Source: a virus. From it: DNA of 26,772 nt. Below, piece by piece: positions 7,428 to 13,819 of this stretch (position 1 is the first letter of the stretch; each line of letters begins with the position of its first letter). The translations under genes were made by a program, and so were the position numbers. Location: the IMG/VR virus record IMGVR_UViG_3300010371_000101, positions 1-26,772 of that record; one strand, given 5' to 3'. Under the pieces are notes generated by a model, which saw only the letters and a list, made by a program, of their open reading frames with translations, had not been told where the DNA came from and made no database searches.

Positions 7428-7789
7428 ACCACATGCTCCAGATGGGCTACCTGCCTAACTCTCGGCTCATGCTCTATCGCTGCAGGCTCAAAGCCAGACA
7501 ACAGAACCTCAAGCTCAGAAGCGGTAATCTTCTCGACCTTCTTCAGCATCTTCTTAATATGGAACCTACACTTATCCAGCCTCTTGTAGTATAGTACAAA
7601 GCCATTGCGATCCCAGAAGAGGCACTTCATCTTATCCCTGTGAGCATTGTAGAATACGTAGATACTGCCATCATGGAGGTGCGTCTTCTGCTCCCGTTGG
7701 ACGAAGTTCGAAAGCCCATCAATGGACATTCTGAAGTCTACTGGCTGGGAAGCGATGTAAATGGTGCGATTCTCGTAAGGTATGAGCAT
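7424..7789 (-). CDS. IS66 TnpB (Orf2)-like protein, 121 aa
   Basis: The family signature is clear: IYIASQPVDFRMSIDGLSNF, then GSIYVFYNAHRDKMKCLFWD, then GFVLYYKRLDKCRF, matching 'Y....PVD.R..IDGL', 'G..FVF.N...D..K.L.WD' and 'GF.L..KRL..GRF' of IS66 Orf2. Length is normal. In IS66 elements TnpB is an accessory of transposition with unknown mechanism and is followed by the TnpC transposase; none is present here, and the gene is tied by one-base overlaps to phage genes on both sides. The start overlaps the upstream stop (TAATG). Confidence 0.88.
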   Translation of the reverse strand: MLIPYENRTIYIASQPVDFRMSIDGLSNFVQREQKTHLHDGSIYVFYNAHRDKMKCLFWDRNGFVLYYKRLDKCRFHIKKMLKKVEKITASELEVLLSGFEPAAIEHEPRVRQVAHLEHVV

Positions 7790-8910
7790 TATAAGTCCTT
7801 AAGTAAGTTAATAATATCGAGTAATTGGGCTTGCGGCGTGTCGGGAGCTGCAGTGAGCCTTACAGTCTTGGTGAAGGTGAGCTCAATGCGGTTTCCTTTA
7901 AGTTGGATTTCGGGTTCTGAGTGGACATTAGGAGCCGGAGCACGGTCACTCCAGCTGCCCTCTCCGATTCGTCCAATTCCATCATCTACAGTCTTGGAAA
8001 CTTGTGGAGTATTGAGAGCGAAGAACTTCATGGGCTGATGAGGCTCGTCGGCAACGTCAAATTCGAGAGCCTTAGGCTTGCGGCTTCTCTTAGCAGGTGG
8101 CACTACTTCCTCGTCAGATGATTCGTCAAGCTCTGAGTCAGTATTGATGGGCTCGTCAGGTGTCAGGTTCTCTGACAGCTTTCTCTTAGATATGAAGTCT
8201 GATAGCGTAAACTTAGGTTTAACCACTTCCTCATCTACGGCCAAGTGCTCGAATGGGTCGAATACTGCTATCTCATCCAGCTTCTCAGGATTAATGATAG
8301 GTTCGCGAGTAATCTCTTCAGGTATAACCTCTGGATTAGGCTGAATCTCGTGTGACTCAGGTTCCTCTACAATAGATATCATTTCAAAGAGCCCACGCTT
8401 ACGTGCAAGCGCAGGATCATCAGCAATACCGACTAACTCAATTGGCTCGATACCCATATCTGGCACCATCACCTCTTGAGTAGCGAGTTCTGGATCTGCG
8501 AGATTTACATCCACTTCAGGCTGTAGCGGCACTACCTCAATAAGCTCTGGAGCCGGATAATTCTCTGCAACCCGCTTCAATATTATCCATGTAAATTCTC
8601 TATGGCGCGAGGCTACATAGAAGTCATCAGTACTAACACGATGAGACTTGCAGAAATCCTTAACGGTAATATCATCTACAGCCTTATCGAATTCGTCTAG
8701 GAGCGCCATCATGCGACGATATCTTGAGAGGCTCTTGGCCTTACAATATCCGATCACATACTTCATGTTGCCGAACTTTACCTTATTGAGCCCAAATTTA
8801 TCGCAGTACGCGCCCTTAATCATCTTAAGCTTCTTATAATTCTCTACATGGTGGTAATATAGCCACACCTCATCTTCATCAAATCTTAATCCTAATCCCA
8901 ATTTCGCCAT
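7789..8910 (-). CDS. IS66 TnpA-like protein with doubled HTH and acidic insert, 373 aa
   Basis: About three times the usual TnpA length. Residues 66-107 (LLDEFDKAVDDITVKDFCKS...) match the IS66 TnpA helix-turn-helix ('L...F..SGLS...FC...G.....FY.WR'). Residues 28-52 (IKGAYCDKFGLNKVKF) look like a second, diverged copy. Residues about 120-330 are acidic and Pro-rich, probably disordered. The last 35 residues (IELTFTKTVRLTAAP ... LLDIINLLKDL) match the TnpA C-terminus. Directly upstream of the TnpB-like gene with TAATG overlap; GAGGT six bases before its ATG. Transposition is unlikely without TnpC; a DNA-binding phage role is inferred. Confidence 0.7.
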   Translation of the reverse strand: MAKLGLGLRFDEDEVWLYYHHVENYKKLKMIKGAYCDKFGLNKVKFGNMKYVIGYCKAKSLSRYRRMMALLDEFDKAVDDITVKDFCKSHRVSTDDFYVASRHREFTWIILKRVAENYPAPELIEVVPLQPEVDVNLADPELATQEVMVPDMGIEPIELVGIADDPALARKRGLFEMISIVEEPESHEIQPNPEVIPEEITREPIINPEKLDEIAVFDPFEHLAVDEEVVKPKFTLSDFISKRKLSENLTPDEPINTDSELDESSDEEVVPPAKRSRKPKALEFDVADEPHQPMKFFALNTPQVSKTVDDGIGRIGEGSWSDRAPAPNVHSEPEIQLKGNRIELTFTKTVRLTAAPDTPQAQLLDIINLLKDL

Positions 8911-9110
8911 TACCTCAAAGTCCTCAGAAATGCTTCACCTTGGCCGATAAGATCGCCAATGGTGTCAGCGGTTAACTCTACAGTAGATTCGGCACCACGC
9001 ATTCTTCCGAAGTACTTATCTCCAGCCTCATTGGCATAGAGAGTGACCTCAATGTTAGGGTACCTCTTCTCCCAAAAGCGTCTTATCTCCTCCAATTCCG
9101 TCTCTGCCAT
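8910..9110 (-). CDS. hypothetical protein, 66 aa
   Basis: Starts MAETELEEIRRFWEKRYPN; a helix then a small beta region (VTLYANEAGDKYFGRM) and a C-terminal helix. No family recognised. The ATG at 9110 has GGAG seven bases upstream; a longer frame upstream only shadows the neighbouring gene. It overlaps the preceding gene by 56 bases in another frame, and its stop overlaps the next start (TAATG). Confidence 0.65.
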   Translation of the reverse strand: MAETELEEIRRFWEKRYPNIEVTLYANEAGDKYFGRMRGAESTVELTADTIGDLIGQGEAFLRTLR

Positions 9111-9372
9111 CCGTAAGCTCCTTAAGTAAATCCCCAATCTTGGCGAGTATTGCCTCGCAGGCATCAGTGTAGCCCCAATCATACTTCTCCCTCATGACTT
9201 TGAATAACTCGTAACGCTTCTCGCGAATCTCCACTATGTGCGGTATCAGGTTCTCCAGGGCTTCACGGCTTGAAGGATTCCCTAGGCCGCAAATGGGGCA
9301 GACAATCTCAATCATTACATCCTCAGTACAGTGGTCGCAGTGATAGTAGCTCTCTACCCCATTATCACTCAT
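9055..9372 (-). CDS. small zinc-finger protein, 105 aa
   Basis: Cys pairs at residues 12/15 (CDHC) and 25/28 (CPIC) form a likely four-Cys zinc site, followed by a long charged helical region. The ATG at 9372 (MSDNGV) is chosen since GGAG lies six bases upstream; an in-frame GTG four codons earlier has no site. No enzymatic motif. The last 56 bases overlap the next gene. Confidence 0.6.
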   Translation of the reverse strand: MSDNGVESYYHCDHCTEDVMIEIVCPICGLGNPSSREALENLIPHIVEIREKRYELFKVMREKYDWGYTDACEAILAKIGDLLKELTDGRDGIGGDKTLLGEEVP

Positions 9373-9460
9373 CACCATCTCCACAAATCATAGATTTAAG
9401 CTGCTCCTTCGCTACAACTTTGCGATATACCTTATACAATTCATACCTTGGATCCATCAT
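9365..9460 (-). CDS. possible very small protein, 31 aa
   Basis: Frame MMDPRYELYKVYRKVVAKEQ... with AGGAG just upstream of a doubled ATG (the second ATG has the better five-base spacing). Its stop overlaps the next start by eight bases. It would be the first gene of the leftward run ending at 7.0 kb. No function assigned. Confidence 0.5.
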   Translation of the reverse strand: MMDPRYELYKVYRKVVAKEQLKSMICGDGDE

Positions 9461-9692
9461 TACTCCTGAAATCTATTGAGCTCGCAAGCTTATCAGGTTA
9501 ATATAGACTACACTTAAGTGCAATATATTTCGGAGAATTAATCTTGTCAGCTAATATATCAACCACCTTACTTAAGGCGGCATGTTGCGCCTCTATCGTG
9601 ACTATCCTGCACAATCATACAGCCATAGAGTGGTGGGAAGCATGTATGTTATGGAGTAGCATGATACTGCTAGTGAGCGGCGACTAATCTTC
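9461..9692. other. intergenic region between divergent genes
   Basis: No gene seen. It holds a perfect 10-base palindrome CACTTAAGTG at 9511-9520 amid AT-rich bases (TATATT at 9525 area, AATATA at 9500), likely an operator or part of divergent promoters. No clean -35/-10 pair with standard spacing could be assigned on either strand. Confidence 0.4.
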
Positions 9693-9935
9693 GTGGATAG
9701 CTTGACGCAGTTGCGCTTATGCGTGCTCAAGGAGATCAAGAATGTCAGGAGATTCCTAGATATGATGGAGAAGAACGTGAAGACACGGTCGCCGGAGCAT
9801 ACGCTTCGAGCCTATACCTTCCTCACCATTCTTGTGGAGCACATGAATGAGGGAGACCTCACCCCATTCAATGTTGAATTCATTCAGACGATGCGGGAGT
9901 ACTTTGCGGAGGATACATGTGATCCAGGTGCTTGA
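9693..9935 (+). CDS. helical hypothetical protein on the opposite strand, 80 aa
   Basis: Plus-strand frame with neighbour-like codon use and an amphipathic helical protein (LKEIKNVRRFLDMMEKNV, then LRAYTFLTILVEHMNEG). The listed start is GTG with no clear ribosome site; an ATG at about 9762 (MMEKNV) has AGGAG ten bases upstream and may be the true start. The end overlaps the leftward 70-aa gene by 56 bases, tail to tail. It is the only rightward gene between 1 and 12.8 kb. No family recognised, though the layout of helices resembles its antisense neighbour. Confidence 0.5.
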   Translation: MDSLTQLRLCVLKEIKNVRRFLDMMEKNVKTRSPEHTLRAYTFLTILVEHMNEGDLTPFNVEFIQTMREYFAEDTCDPGA

Positions 9936-10092
9936 CGAAGGCGAGCGTGGTCATGAGCTCATAGATGCGCACCCTGACCTGCTCCAGCTCTACAGCGTTC
10001 TGCACTCCAGGCATTACACCAAGTTCCAAGTCCTCTCTGGCGTACATAAGCCTGCGCTCCAGGTAATAGATTACCTGCTCAAGAGGATTCAT
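9880..10092 (-). CDS. helical hypothetical protein, 70 aa
   Basis: Starts MNPLEQVIYYLERRLMYARE; predicted two- or three-helix bundle, acidic, no family recognised. GAGGTGAG lies directly upstream with good spacing, and the start overlaps the previous gene by 14 bases. Its 3' end overlaps the rightward gene by 56 bases. Confidence 0.65.
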   Translation of the reverse strand: MNPLEQVIYYLERRLMYAREDLELGVMPGVQNAVELEQVRVRIYELMTTLAFVKHLDHMYPPQSTPASSE

Positions 10093-10300
10093 CTCTCACC
10101 TCAGCATGGGTTTCATCACTAGACCTATCCCTAACCTGGGTTAGCCTCTCAAGAAGCTTCTCAATCTCCAGCATGCGACCCTTGACCATCCACTGCTCCA
10201 ACTCCTCGCCGCTTCCCACTTTCACCTCCTGCTTTAGAAAGCTCTTGGCAATTTCTAGCCTACAGCTAAGGTAGCACTTAAAATCTGCAATATCTCTCAT
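10079..10300 (-). CDS. helical hypothetical protein, 73 aa
   Basis: Starts MRDIADFKCYLSCRLEIAKS; charged helices, three-helix type like its neighbours. The ATG at 10300 has GGAG seven bases upstream. It overlaps a 12-codon upstream frame by ATGA. A longer frame starting at 10384 would read through that region without a good ribosome site and is rejected. Confidence 0.65.
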   Translation of the reverse strand: MRDIADFKCYLSCRLEIAKSFLKQEVKVGSGEELEQWMVKGRMLEIEKLLERLTQVRDRSSDETHAEVRDESS

Positions 10301-10335
10301 CTTTGTACTCCAGTAATCTTTAAGGAGGTAGTCAT
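10297..10335 (-). CDS. possible 12-residue leader peptide
   Basis: ATG with a strong AAGGAGAG site encodes MTTSLKITGVQR and stops by ATGA overlap with the next gene. The excellent site and exact coupling suggest it is translated, perhaps as a coupling leader for the 73-aa gene. At this length chance cannot be excluded. Confidence 0.3.
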   Translation of the reverse strand: MTTSLKITGVQR

Positions 10336-10350
10336 GATCTCTCCTTAGAG

Positions 10351-10515
10351 TCAGCGTTCCGCGTAAAGCTGTATGATAAGCCAAACCACACTAGTGACGC
10401 TACTCCCTAGGAAGAACCCAAATGCGATATCCGCATTAGTAATGAACTTCATAACCTTGTACTTAAAGCGCTCCCATCGGTAATTCTCATGCTTCTGGTT
10501 CGGGTTCATAGGCAT
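10351..10515 (-). CDS. small membrane protein, 54 aa
   Basis: Begins MPMNPNQKHENYRWERFKYK; the C-terminal half is a hydrophobic helix (AFGFFLGSSVTSVVWLIIQL, about 31-50). AGAGGAG lies four to five bases before the ATG. The start overlaps the upstream gene by ten bases. Topology would be N-in with a charged cytoplasmic face. No family recognised. Confidence 0.6.
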   Translation of the reverse strand: MPMNPNQKHENYRWERFKYKVMKFITNADIAFGFFLGSSVTSVVWLIIQLYAER

Positions 10516-10811
10516 GCTACTCCTCTTGGCATTAAATGCTGGTATCTGAAACTATCATGCGATGGCCAGGTTCCCTTATCCTCTGCCCTGTACTCCCATG
10601 GCGTCTTAGGTAAAACCATACCACATCCATCCAGGTAGCGCTTAGTCCTCTCGGTCAGGGAGTTAATCTCCATGAGATATAGCGCCACTGTATCCCTGGA
10701 GAGCCGCTTGCCTTGAGGAATGTCCTTAGCGTAGTGAAAGTTCTTGAGCTTCTCGCCAAAGGCCTGGGTAGTCCGGTAAAGTTTCAGCCACTCTCTCATT
10801 GAGAATCTCAT
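10506..10811 (-). CDS. hypothetical protein, 101 aa
   Basis: Starts MRFSMREWLKLYRTTQAFGE; helical, basic, with a Trp/Pro-rich C-terminus (VLPKTPWEYR). The ATG at 10811 is preferred because AAGGA lies seven bases upstream; the longer frame begins at a TTG with no site. It is the first gene after the gap at 10.8-11.1 kb, reading left. Confidence 0.65.
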   Translation of the reverse strand: MRFSMREWLKLYRTTQAFGEKLKNFHYAKDIPQGKRLSRDTVALYLMEINSLTERTKRYLDGCGMVLPKTPWEYRAEDKGTWPSHDSFRYQHLMPRGVACL

Positions 10812-11126
10812 AAGATTATCCTTAATATGGGTTACAGGCCGTAAGTCCTTGGCCAGACACCCCAATACTAATGGTAATTCTGCTAGTGGCGCAAGTGCCT
10901 ATACCTGGGGATAACCCTAGTAAATCCTATGGATTAGGCGTGCATATCCACCTACATGGATTACTGCGCATAGGTTATCCAGGGTGTGTCATCAGGTTAT
11001 ACTCAGGTGTAGAGACGCTTATAGGCCAGTCATAGAGCTGATATTGGGACTTATCCAGAGGATTATGCTCCCATAATAATAATCATAAGAAGTTATCTTA
11101 ATACTTATAATAATTATAGAGGTGAC
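10812..11126. other. non-coding gap with repeats; origin candidate
   Basis: Holds four related sequences: GGTTATCCCCAGG (minus strand, 10904-10916), GGTTATCCAGG (10973-10983), GGTTATACTCAGG (10995-11007) and CTTATCCAGAGG (11050-11061). TTATCCCCA and TTATCCAGA are each one base from the DnaA-box consensus TTATCCACA. The first two form a wide inverted repeat. Next to them, 11074-11118 is almost pure A/T with an imperfect inverted repeat. Repeats plus an AT-rich patch suggest a replication origin or a regulatory region; no clear promoter was found. Confidence 0.45.
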
Positions 11127-11462
11127 TTAGCGATCAGCCTGCCAGACGAGATCAGGGTACTTCACGCAGGCCTGATGGACGTCAGTAAGGAATTTCACCA
11201 AGTAGTCATAGCTGCCCCACCGATTAATAGGATTGAGCTTCTCGAACTCTTCTTGGTGATCTTCTAGGATTGCCAGGGCATCGAAAATCTTCCGCTCTGC
11301 AGCCTGCCCTGTAAGCCCCTCTATCGGCACGAAGTTCTCATCCTCAGGGTAAATCTTGTACCACATAGGGGCGAGATTATACGTACAGTTGAAGTAGACC
11401 TCATCAGGCTCTTGGCCACAGGTGGGGCAGGTTGGCAGCGTTAGGAATAGGTCTAGGCTCAT
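11127..11462 (-). CDS. conserved hypothetical protein with CxxC and YNLAPMWY motif, 111 aa
   Basis: CPTC at residues 12-15, then YFNCTYNLAPMWYKIYPE and FVPIEGLTGQAAERK, then NRWGSYDYLVKFL. The 'N.TYNLAPMWY ... (I)(D/E)G.TG......L ... N..NGWGSY..F..F' frame recurs in phage and plasmid proteins of unknown function. The ATG at 11462 is chosen because GGAG lies six bases upstream; two upstream in-frame starts lack good sites. Confidence 0.7.
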   Translation of the reverse strand: MSLDLFLTLPTCPTCGQEPDEVYFNCTYNLAPMWYKIYPEDENFVPIEGLTGQAAERKIFDALAILEDHQEEFEKLNPINRWGSYDYLVKFLTDVHQACVKYPDLVWQADR

Positions 11463-11500
11463 AGGTTTCTCCATTGGTATAGCTCTAAGGAGGGACTCAT
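11459..11500 (-). CDS. possible 13-residue bridging peptide
   Basis: ATG overlaps the stop of the 89-aa gene (ATGA) with GGAG upstream, encodes MSPSLELYQWRNL, and stops by ATGA overlap with the start of the 111-aa gene. It would let ribosomes pass continuously between the two larger genes. Chance is possible at this length. Confidence 0.3.
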   Translation of the reverse strand: MSPSLELYQWRNL

Positions 11501-11766
11501 AGCAGCTCTCCGACATCGAATTCTGTCATCTGCTGGGAAGCCATCATCTTGGTTGGGGGTCTAAGCTTGCGGCGTAATTCTTTCAGGTGCCAAATCTCCT
11601 GGACTAAGTCTCGACCCCTGTAATCAGGTTCGCGATCTTCTACCATATGGCTACCGCGCGGCAATGCCCTATATTCTGCTTCTAGTTCAGCTATCTGAGA
11701 ATCTAGGTCGGAAGCTTTCTCCTGGGCATGCGTCTGCAGGACTACATCTCCTTGCCATGGCTTCAT
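11497..11766 (-). CDS. coiled-coil hypothetical protein, 89 aa
   Basis: Begins MKPWQGDVVLQTHAQEKASD; a heptad-like helix (LDSQIAELEAEYRAL) then a second helix rich in Arg/Leu. No family recognised. The ATG overlaps the upstream stop (ATGA), with GGGGAG five bases before it. Confidence 0.6.
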   Translation of the reverse strand: MKPWQGDVVLQTHAQEKASDLDSQIAELEAEYRALPRGSHMVEDREPDYRGRDLVQEIWHLKELRRKLRPPTKMMASQQMTEFDVGELL

Positions 11767-11945
11767 AGCTGCTCCCCGCACTTAGGGCAGCCTACAGTAG
11801 GAGTCTGCGGACTACGCTTATTCTGGTTAGCCCACTCACGATTCCACTTGGATAGCCGAGACAGCGCTTCCTGGAAGGATTTGGTGCTAGGGCGGTATAA
11901 CTCCATCTCAGTCACTATCTGGTGCAGCTCATCTAGGGTTGCCAT
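11763..11945 (-). CDS. small protein with C-terminal CPKCG knuckle, 60 aa
   Basis: Helical N-terminus (MATLDELHQIVTEMELYRPS) and a CPKCG pair at residues 53-57. A single Cys pair could bind zinc as a dimer or be half of a ribbon. The ATG overlaps the upstream stop (TAATG). No function assigned. Confidence 0.6.
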   Translation of the reverse strand: MATLDELHQIVTEMELYRPSTKSFQEALSRLSKWNREWANQNKRSPQTPTVGCPKCGEQL

Positions 11946-12202
11946 TATGATTCTCTACCCTCACCACTGCGTACAAGCTTGCCATCAGGCAATATTACCC
12001 CTTTAGCCCCACATCCAAGGCACCGGAACATCTTATTGGCATGATCCAGGCAGCATGATGGCGTCTTCTCCTCATGAAAGGGGCACAGTACGGACATTGG
12101 CTTGCGGCAGACATCTTTGTATATAGCCTCGAATTGCTTCTCCCAACCCTGTGGCTCGCAATCCAGCTCTTCAAAGGCCTTCTTCAGGTCTGATGGCGTC
12201 AT
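11945..12202 (-). CDS. stand-alone CHC2-type primase zinc finger protein, 85 aa
   Basis: Residues 38-68 show VLCPFHEEKTPSCCLD ... FRCLGCGAKG: Cys40, His43, Cys61 and Cys64 match the zf-CHC2 zinc-binding domain of DnaG-type primases, with the typical 'CPFH.E.TPS' centre. In DnaG this domain helps template recognition; the Toprim catalytic part is absent here, so it is either a separate subunit or a reduced protein. It is the first gene of the leftward run below the 12.2-12.9 kb gap. Only a weak ribosome site (TTAGAGA) precedes the ATG. Confidence 0.8.
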   Translation of the reverse strand: MTPSDLKKAFEELDCEPQGWEKQFEAIYKDVCRKPMSVLCPFHEEKTPSCCLDHANKMFRCLGCGAKGVILPDGKLVRSGEGRES

Positions 12203-12864
12203 TCTCTAAAATTCTCCAGAAATATTATGGGGGTATAGGGTAACCCGAAATCCGGCTGAATGGGAAGCACTCCCTTAAATCGCTTGGCCGGAATTTAGGA
12301 ATCTCCTATATATATATAGTATAGCTCTTCATGGTGATGAGCAGTATGTATAAATTCTGGGTGTGGCACAGAGACTTTAGGCCTTTCCATGTAAATATAT
12401 GCCTTAGGTGATCTTGAGCTCTATATATAGAGTATATGAGTGAAATTATATTAGGCGTGCAGTATGTCAAGATAATTTACAGTGATTGGCAGAATTTCAA
12501 AATGATGTGGAAGGGAGAGGGGGAGAGGCTCGCGCTGCTGCTACCGGGTGCCTCGCTGCGGGGCATAGGGGGCGCCTAGGCCATGAGAGGGGTACGCCTA
12601 CAGGGGCAGGGGATAGCGGCCAGCCACGAGGCTATGCTTGGCTCTCATGCTATACCAGCCTCCCTATATATTAATGAGTGATGCATCCTAGGATATATTT
12701 AATTTAAATCCCTGCCGTAAAGGTATACCTTACTTGCATGCCTCGCTTCACCCTTACATCTATGCTTATTGATATGCAGTAAAGTGATTACATAACCTTT
12801 CTTGACATGTGAAGCAAAGGTAATGCACAATAGCCTTCCATTAACTAAGTGAGGACTAATTAAC
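12203..12864. other. 660-base non-coding region with AT-rich flanks and G-rich core
   Basis: Divergent control region between leftward genes and the rightward recombinase. AT-rich tracts with TATATA runs lie at 12308-12324 and 12421-12437 (the second inside GAGCTCTATATATAGAGT). A leftward TTGACA (12465-12470) stands 14 bases from TATAAT (12445-12450), too close for a normal sigma70 promoter. A rightward TTGACA lies near 12803, with only a weak -10. An open frame at 12486-12674 crosses the G-rich core but has no ribosome site and odd composition, so it is not called a gene. Confidence 0.5.
12510..12640 (+). other. G-rich core with G-quadruplex potential
   Basis: A polypurine tract (GAAGGGAGAGGGGGAGAGG, 12510-12528) is followed by plus-strand G-runs of four or five at 12560-12563, 12568-12572, 12589-12592, 12603-12606 and 12609-12612. 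Its composition stands out sharply from the AT-rich bases on both sides. It might form a quadruplex or hairpins (GAGGC/GCCTC at about 12525-12554). Confidence 0.55.
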
Positions 12865-13410
12865 ATGAGTGAGCATATTGGATACATTAGAGTAAGTAGT
12901 GAAGGGCAGAATGTGGATCGCCAGCTAGAGGGAGTTCGTCTTGACCGCAAATTCACTGATAAGCTATCTGGAGCAACTAAGGATCGCCCCCAGCTCCAAG
13001 CTTGCCTTACATATATAAGGAATGGTGATACCTTACATATACATAGTATAGATAGACTCGCAAGGTCTCTTAGAGACCTTCAGGAGATAGTAGATACCCT
13101 AGTAAGCCGTAATATCACAGTACAATTTCACTCCGAGCGACTTACATTCACTAGTGAAGATAACCCTGTAAGTACCATGATGCTGCAAATGTTAGGTATG
13201 ATAGCCCAGTTTGAGCGTACTCTAACCCGTAAAAGACAACGCGAAGGCATAGACATAGCCAAATCCAAAGGAAAGCATTTAGGCAGACCTAAACTCGATC
13301 CTACCCTACGTGATCAGGCTATATCACTATCTATGCAAGGCCTAAATATCACCCAAATAGCCAAGGCCATGAAATTATCAAGACCATCAATATCCAAGCT
13401 CCTCACATAG
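12865..13410 (+). CDS. serine recombinase (resolvase/invertase family), 181 aa
   Basis: Small serine recombinase. GYIRVSSEGQN carries the catalytic region (Arg9, Ser11); DKLSGATKDRPQL (32-44) and SIDRLARSL (61-69, with Arg64 and Arg67) are the other active-site motifs; FERTLTRKRQREGI begins the long E helix; NITQIAKAMKLSRPSISKLL (161-180) is the C-terminal helix-turn-helix. Length is normal and nothing is missing. Such enzymes resolve dimers or invert DNA between two short sites. GAGG about ten bases upstream is part of the box shared with later genes. No invertible tail gene flanked by matching repeats was found, so multimer resolution or host-derived cargo are alternatives. Confidence 0.92.
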   Translation: MSEHIGYIRVSSEGQNVDRQLEGVRLDRKFTDKLSGATKDRPQLQACLTYIRNGDTLHIHSIDRLARSLRDLQEIVDTLVSRNITVQFHSERLTFTSEDNPVSTMMLQMLGMIAQFERTLTRKRQREGIDIAKSKGKHLGRPKLDPTLRDQAISLSMQGLNITQIAKAMKLSRPSISKLLT

Positions 13411-13435
13411 GCCTACGAAACCCTATCATTAATGT

Positions 13436-13470
13436 ATGTGTCGCAAAGGCCTAGACCTTCATAGACACAT
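13436..13470 (+). terminator. hairpin after the recombinase
   Basis: ATGTGTC/GACACAT stem (13436-13442 with 13464-13470) encloses AAGG/CCTT. It lies 26 bases after the recombinase stop. There is no T-run after it, so it is a weak terminator, an RNA processing site, or part of a recombination site. Confidence 0.35.
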
Positions 13471-13614
13471 CATAATCCTAACCTACCCTCACATACCATA
13501 GTGGGGGTCACACTCATAATATACTCACTACGCTCAATCCATCCTCTCATTGTAAGGCCATAGCTAGCTTCACACTCAACATGCACACTATGTAAATTAT
13601 ATTTCTATTACCTA
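13471..13614. other. gap before the rightward operon
   Basis: No gene seen. It holds imperfect direct repeats of TCACACTCA (near 13508 and 13570) around CATAATATACTCA, which could be a recombinase site but are too short to claim. Confidence 0.3.
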
Positions 13615-13643
13615 TTGACAGCTACACTTGAGAGTAGTATACT
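13615..13643 (+). promoter_or_regulatory. strong sigma70 promoter with shared element
   Basis: TTGACA, exactly 17 bases, TATACT. Spacer and -10 contain TACACTTGAGAGTAGTAT (13623-13640), the element also present at 15115-15132 and 6983-7000. GAGTA-GTA-TACTC forms a dyad over the -10. Drives the rightward small-gene run starting at 13673. Confidence 0.88.
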
Positions 13644-13672
13644 CACTTCATACCAACTTAGAGGACTTAAAC

Positions 13673-13771
13673 ATGATAGAGACAATAGAGAATGTAGTAT
13701 GGGGATTGCTAGGCGTTGGAATCTTAGCTTGCGGCGTTATCTTAGTGCTGGCCATCCCTTTGCAATGGTAA
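13673..13771 (+). CDS. small single-span membrane peptide, 32 aa
   Basis: MIETIENVVWGLLGVGILAC then a hydrophobic end: one transmembrane helix from about residue 8 to 30. It follows the 13615 promoter by 30 bases and has the AGAGGACTTAAAC box before its ATG. First gene of the operon; possibly a membrane-targeting early protein (inference). Confidence 0.65.
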   Translation: MIETIENVVWGLLGVGILACGVILVLAIPLQW

Positions 13772-13819
13772 TTTAACTTAACCGTGAGGGGAAACCCTCA
13801 CACACTAAAGGACTACAAC

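Noticed and set aside
7392-8839. Several rightward frames opposite the IS66-like genes
   Set aside because: Shadows of strongly matching leftward genes.
7424-8910. Complete IS66 insertion sequence
   Set aside because: No transposase gene, no terminal inverted repeats seen, and seamless overlap with phage genes on both sides.
12445-12470. Leftward sigma70 promoter TTGACA/TATAAT
   Set aside because: Spacer is only 14 bases, outside the working range, so it was not called as a promoter.
12486-12674. Open frame of 62 codons through the G-rich core
   Set aside because: No ribosome site, composition driven by G-runs (Gly/Arg/Ala), no domain; more likely non-coding.
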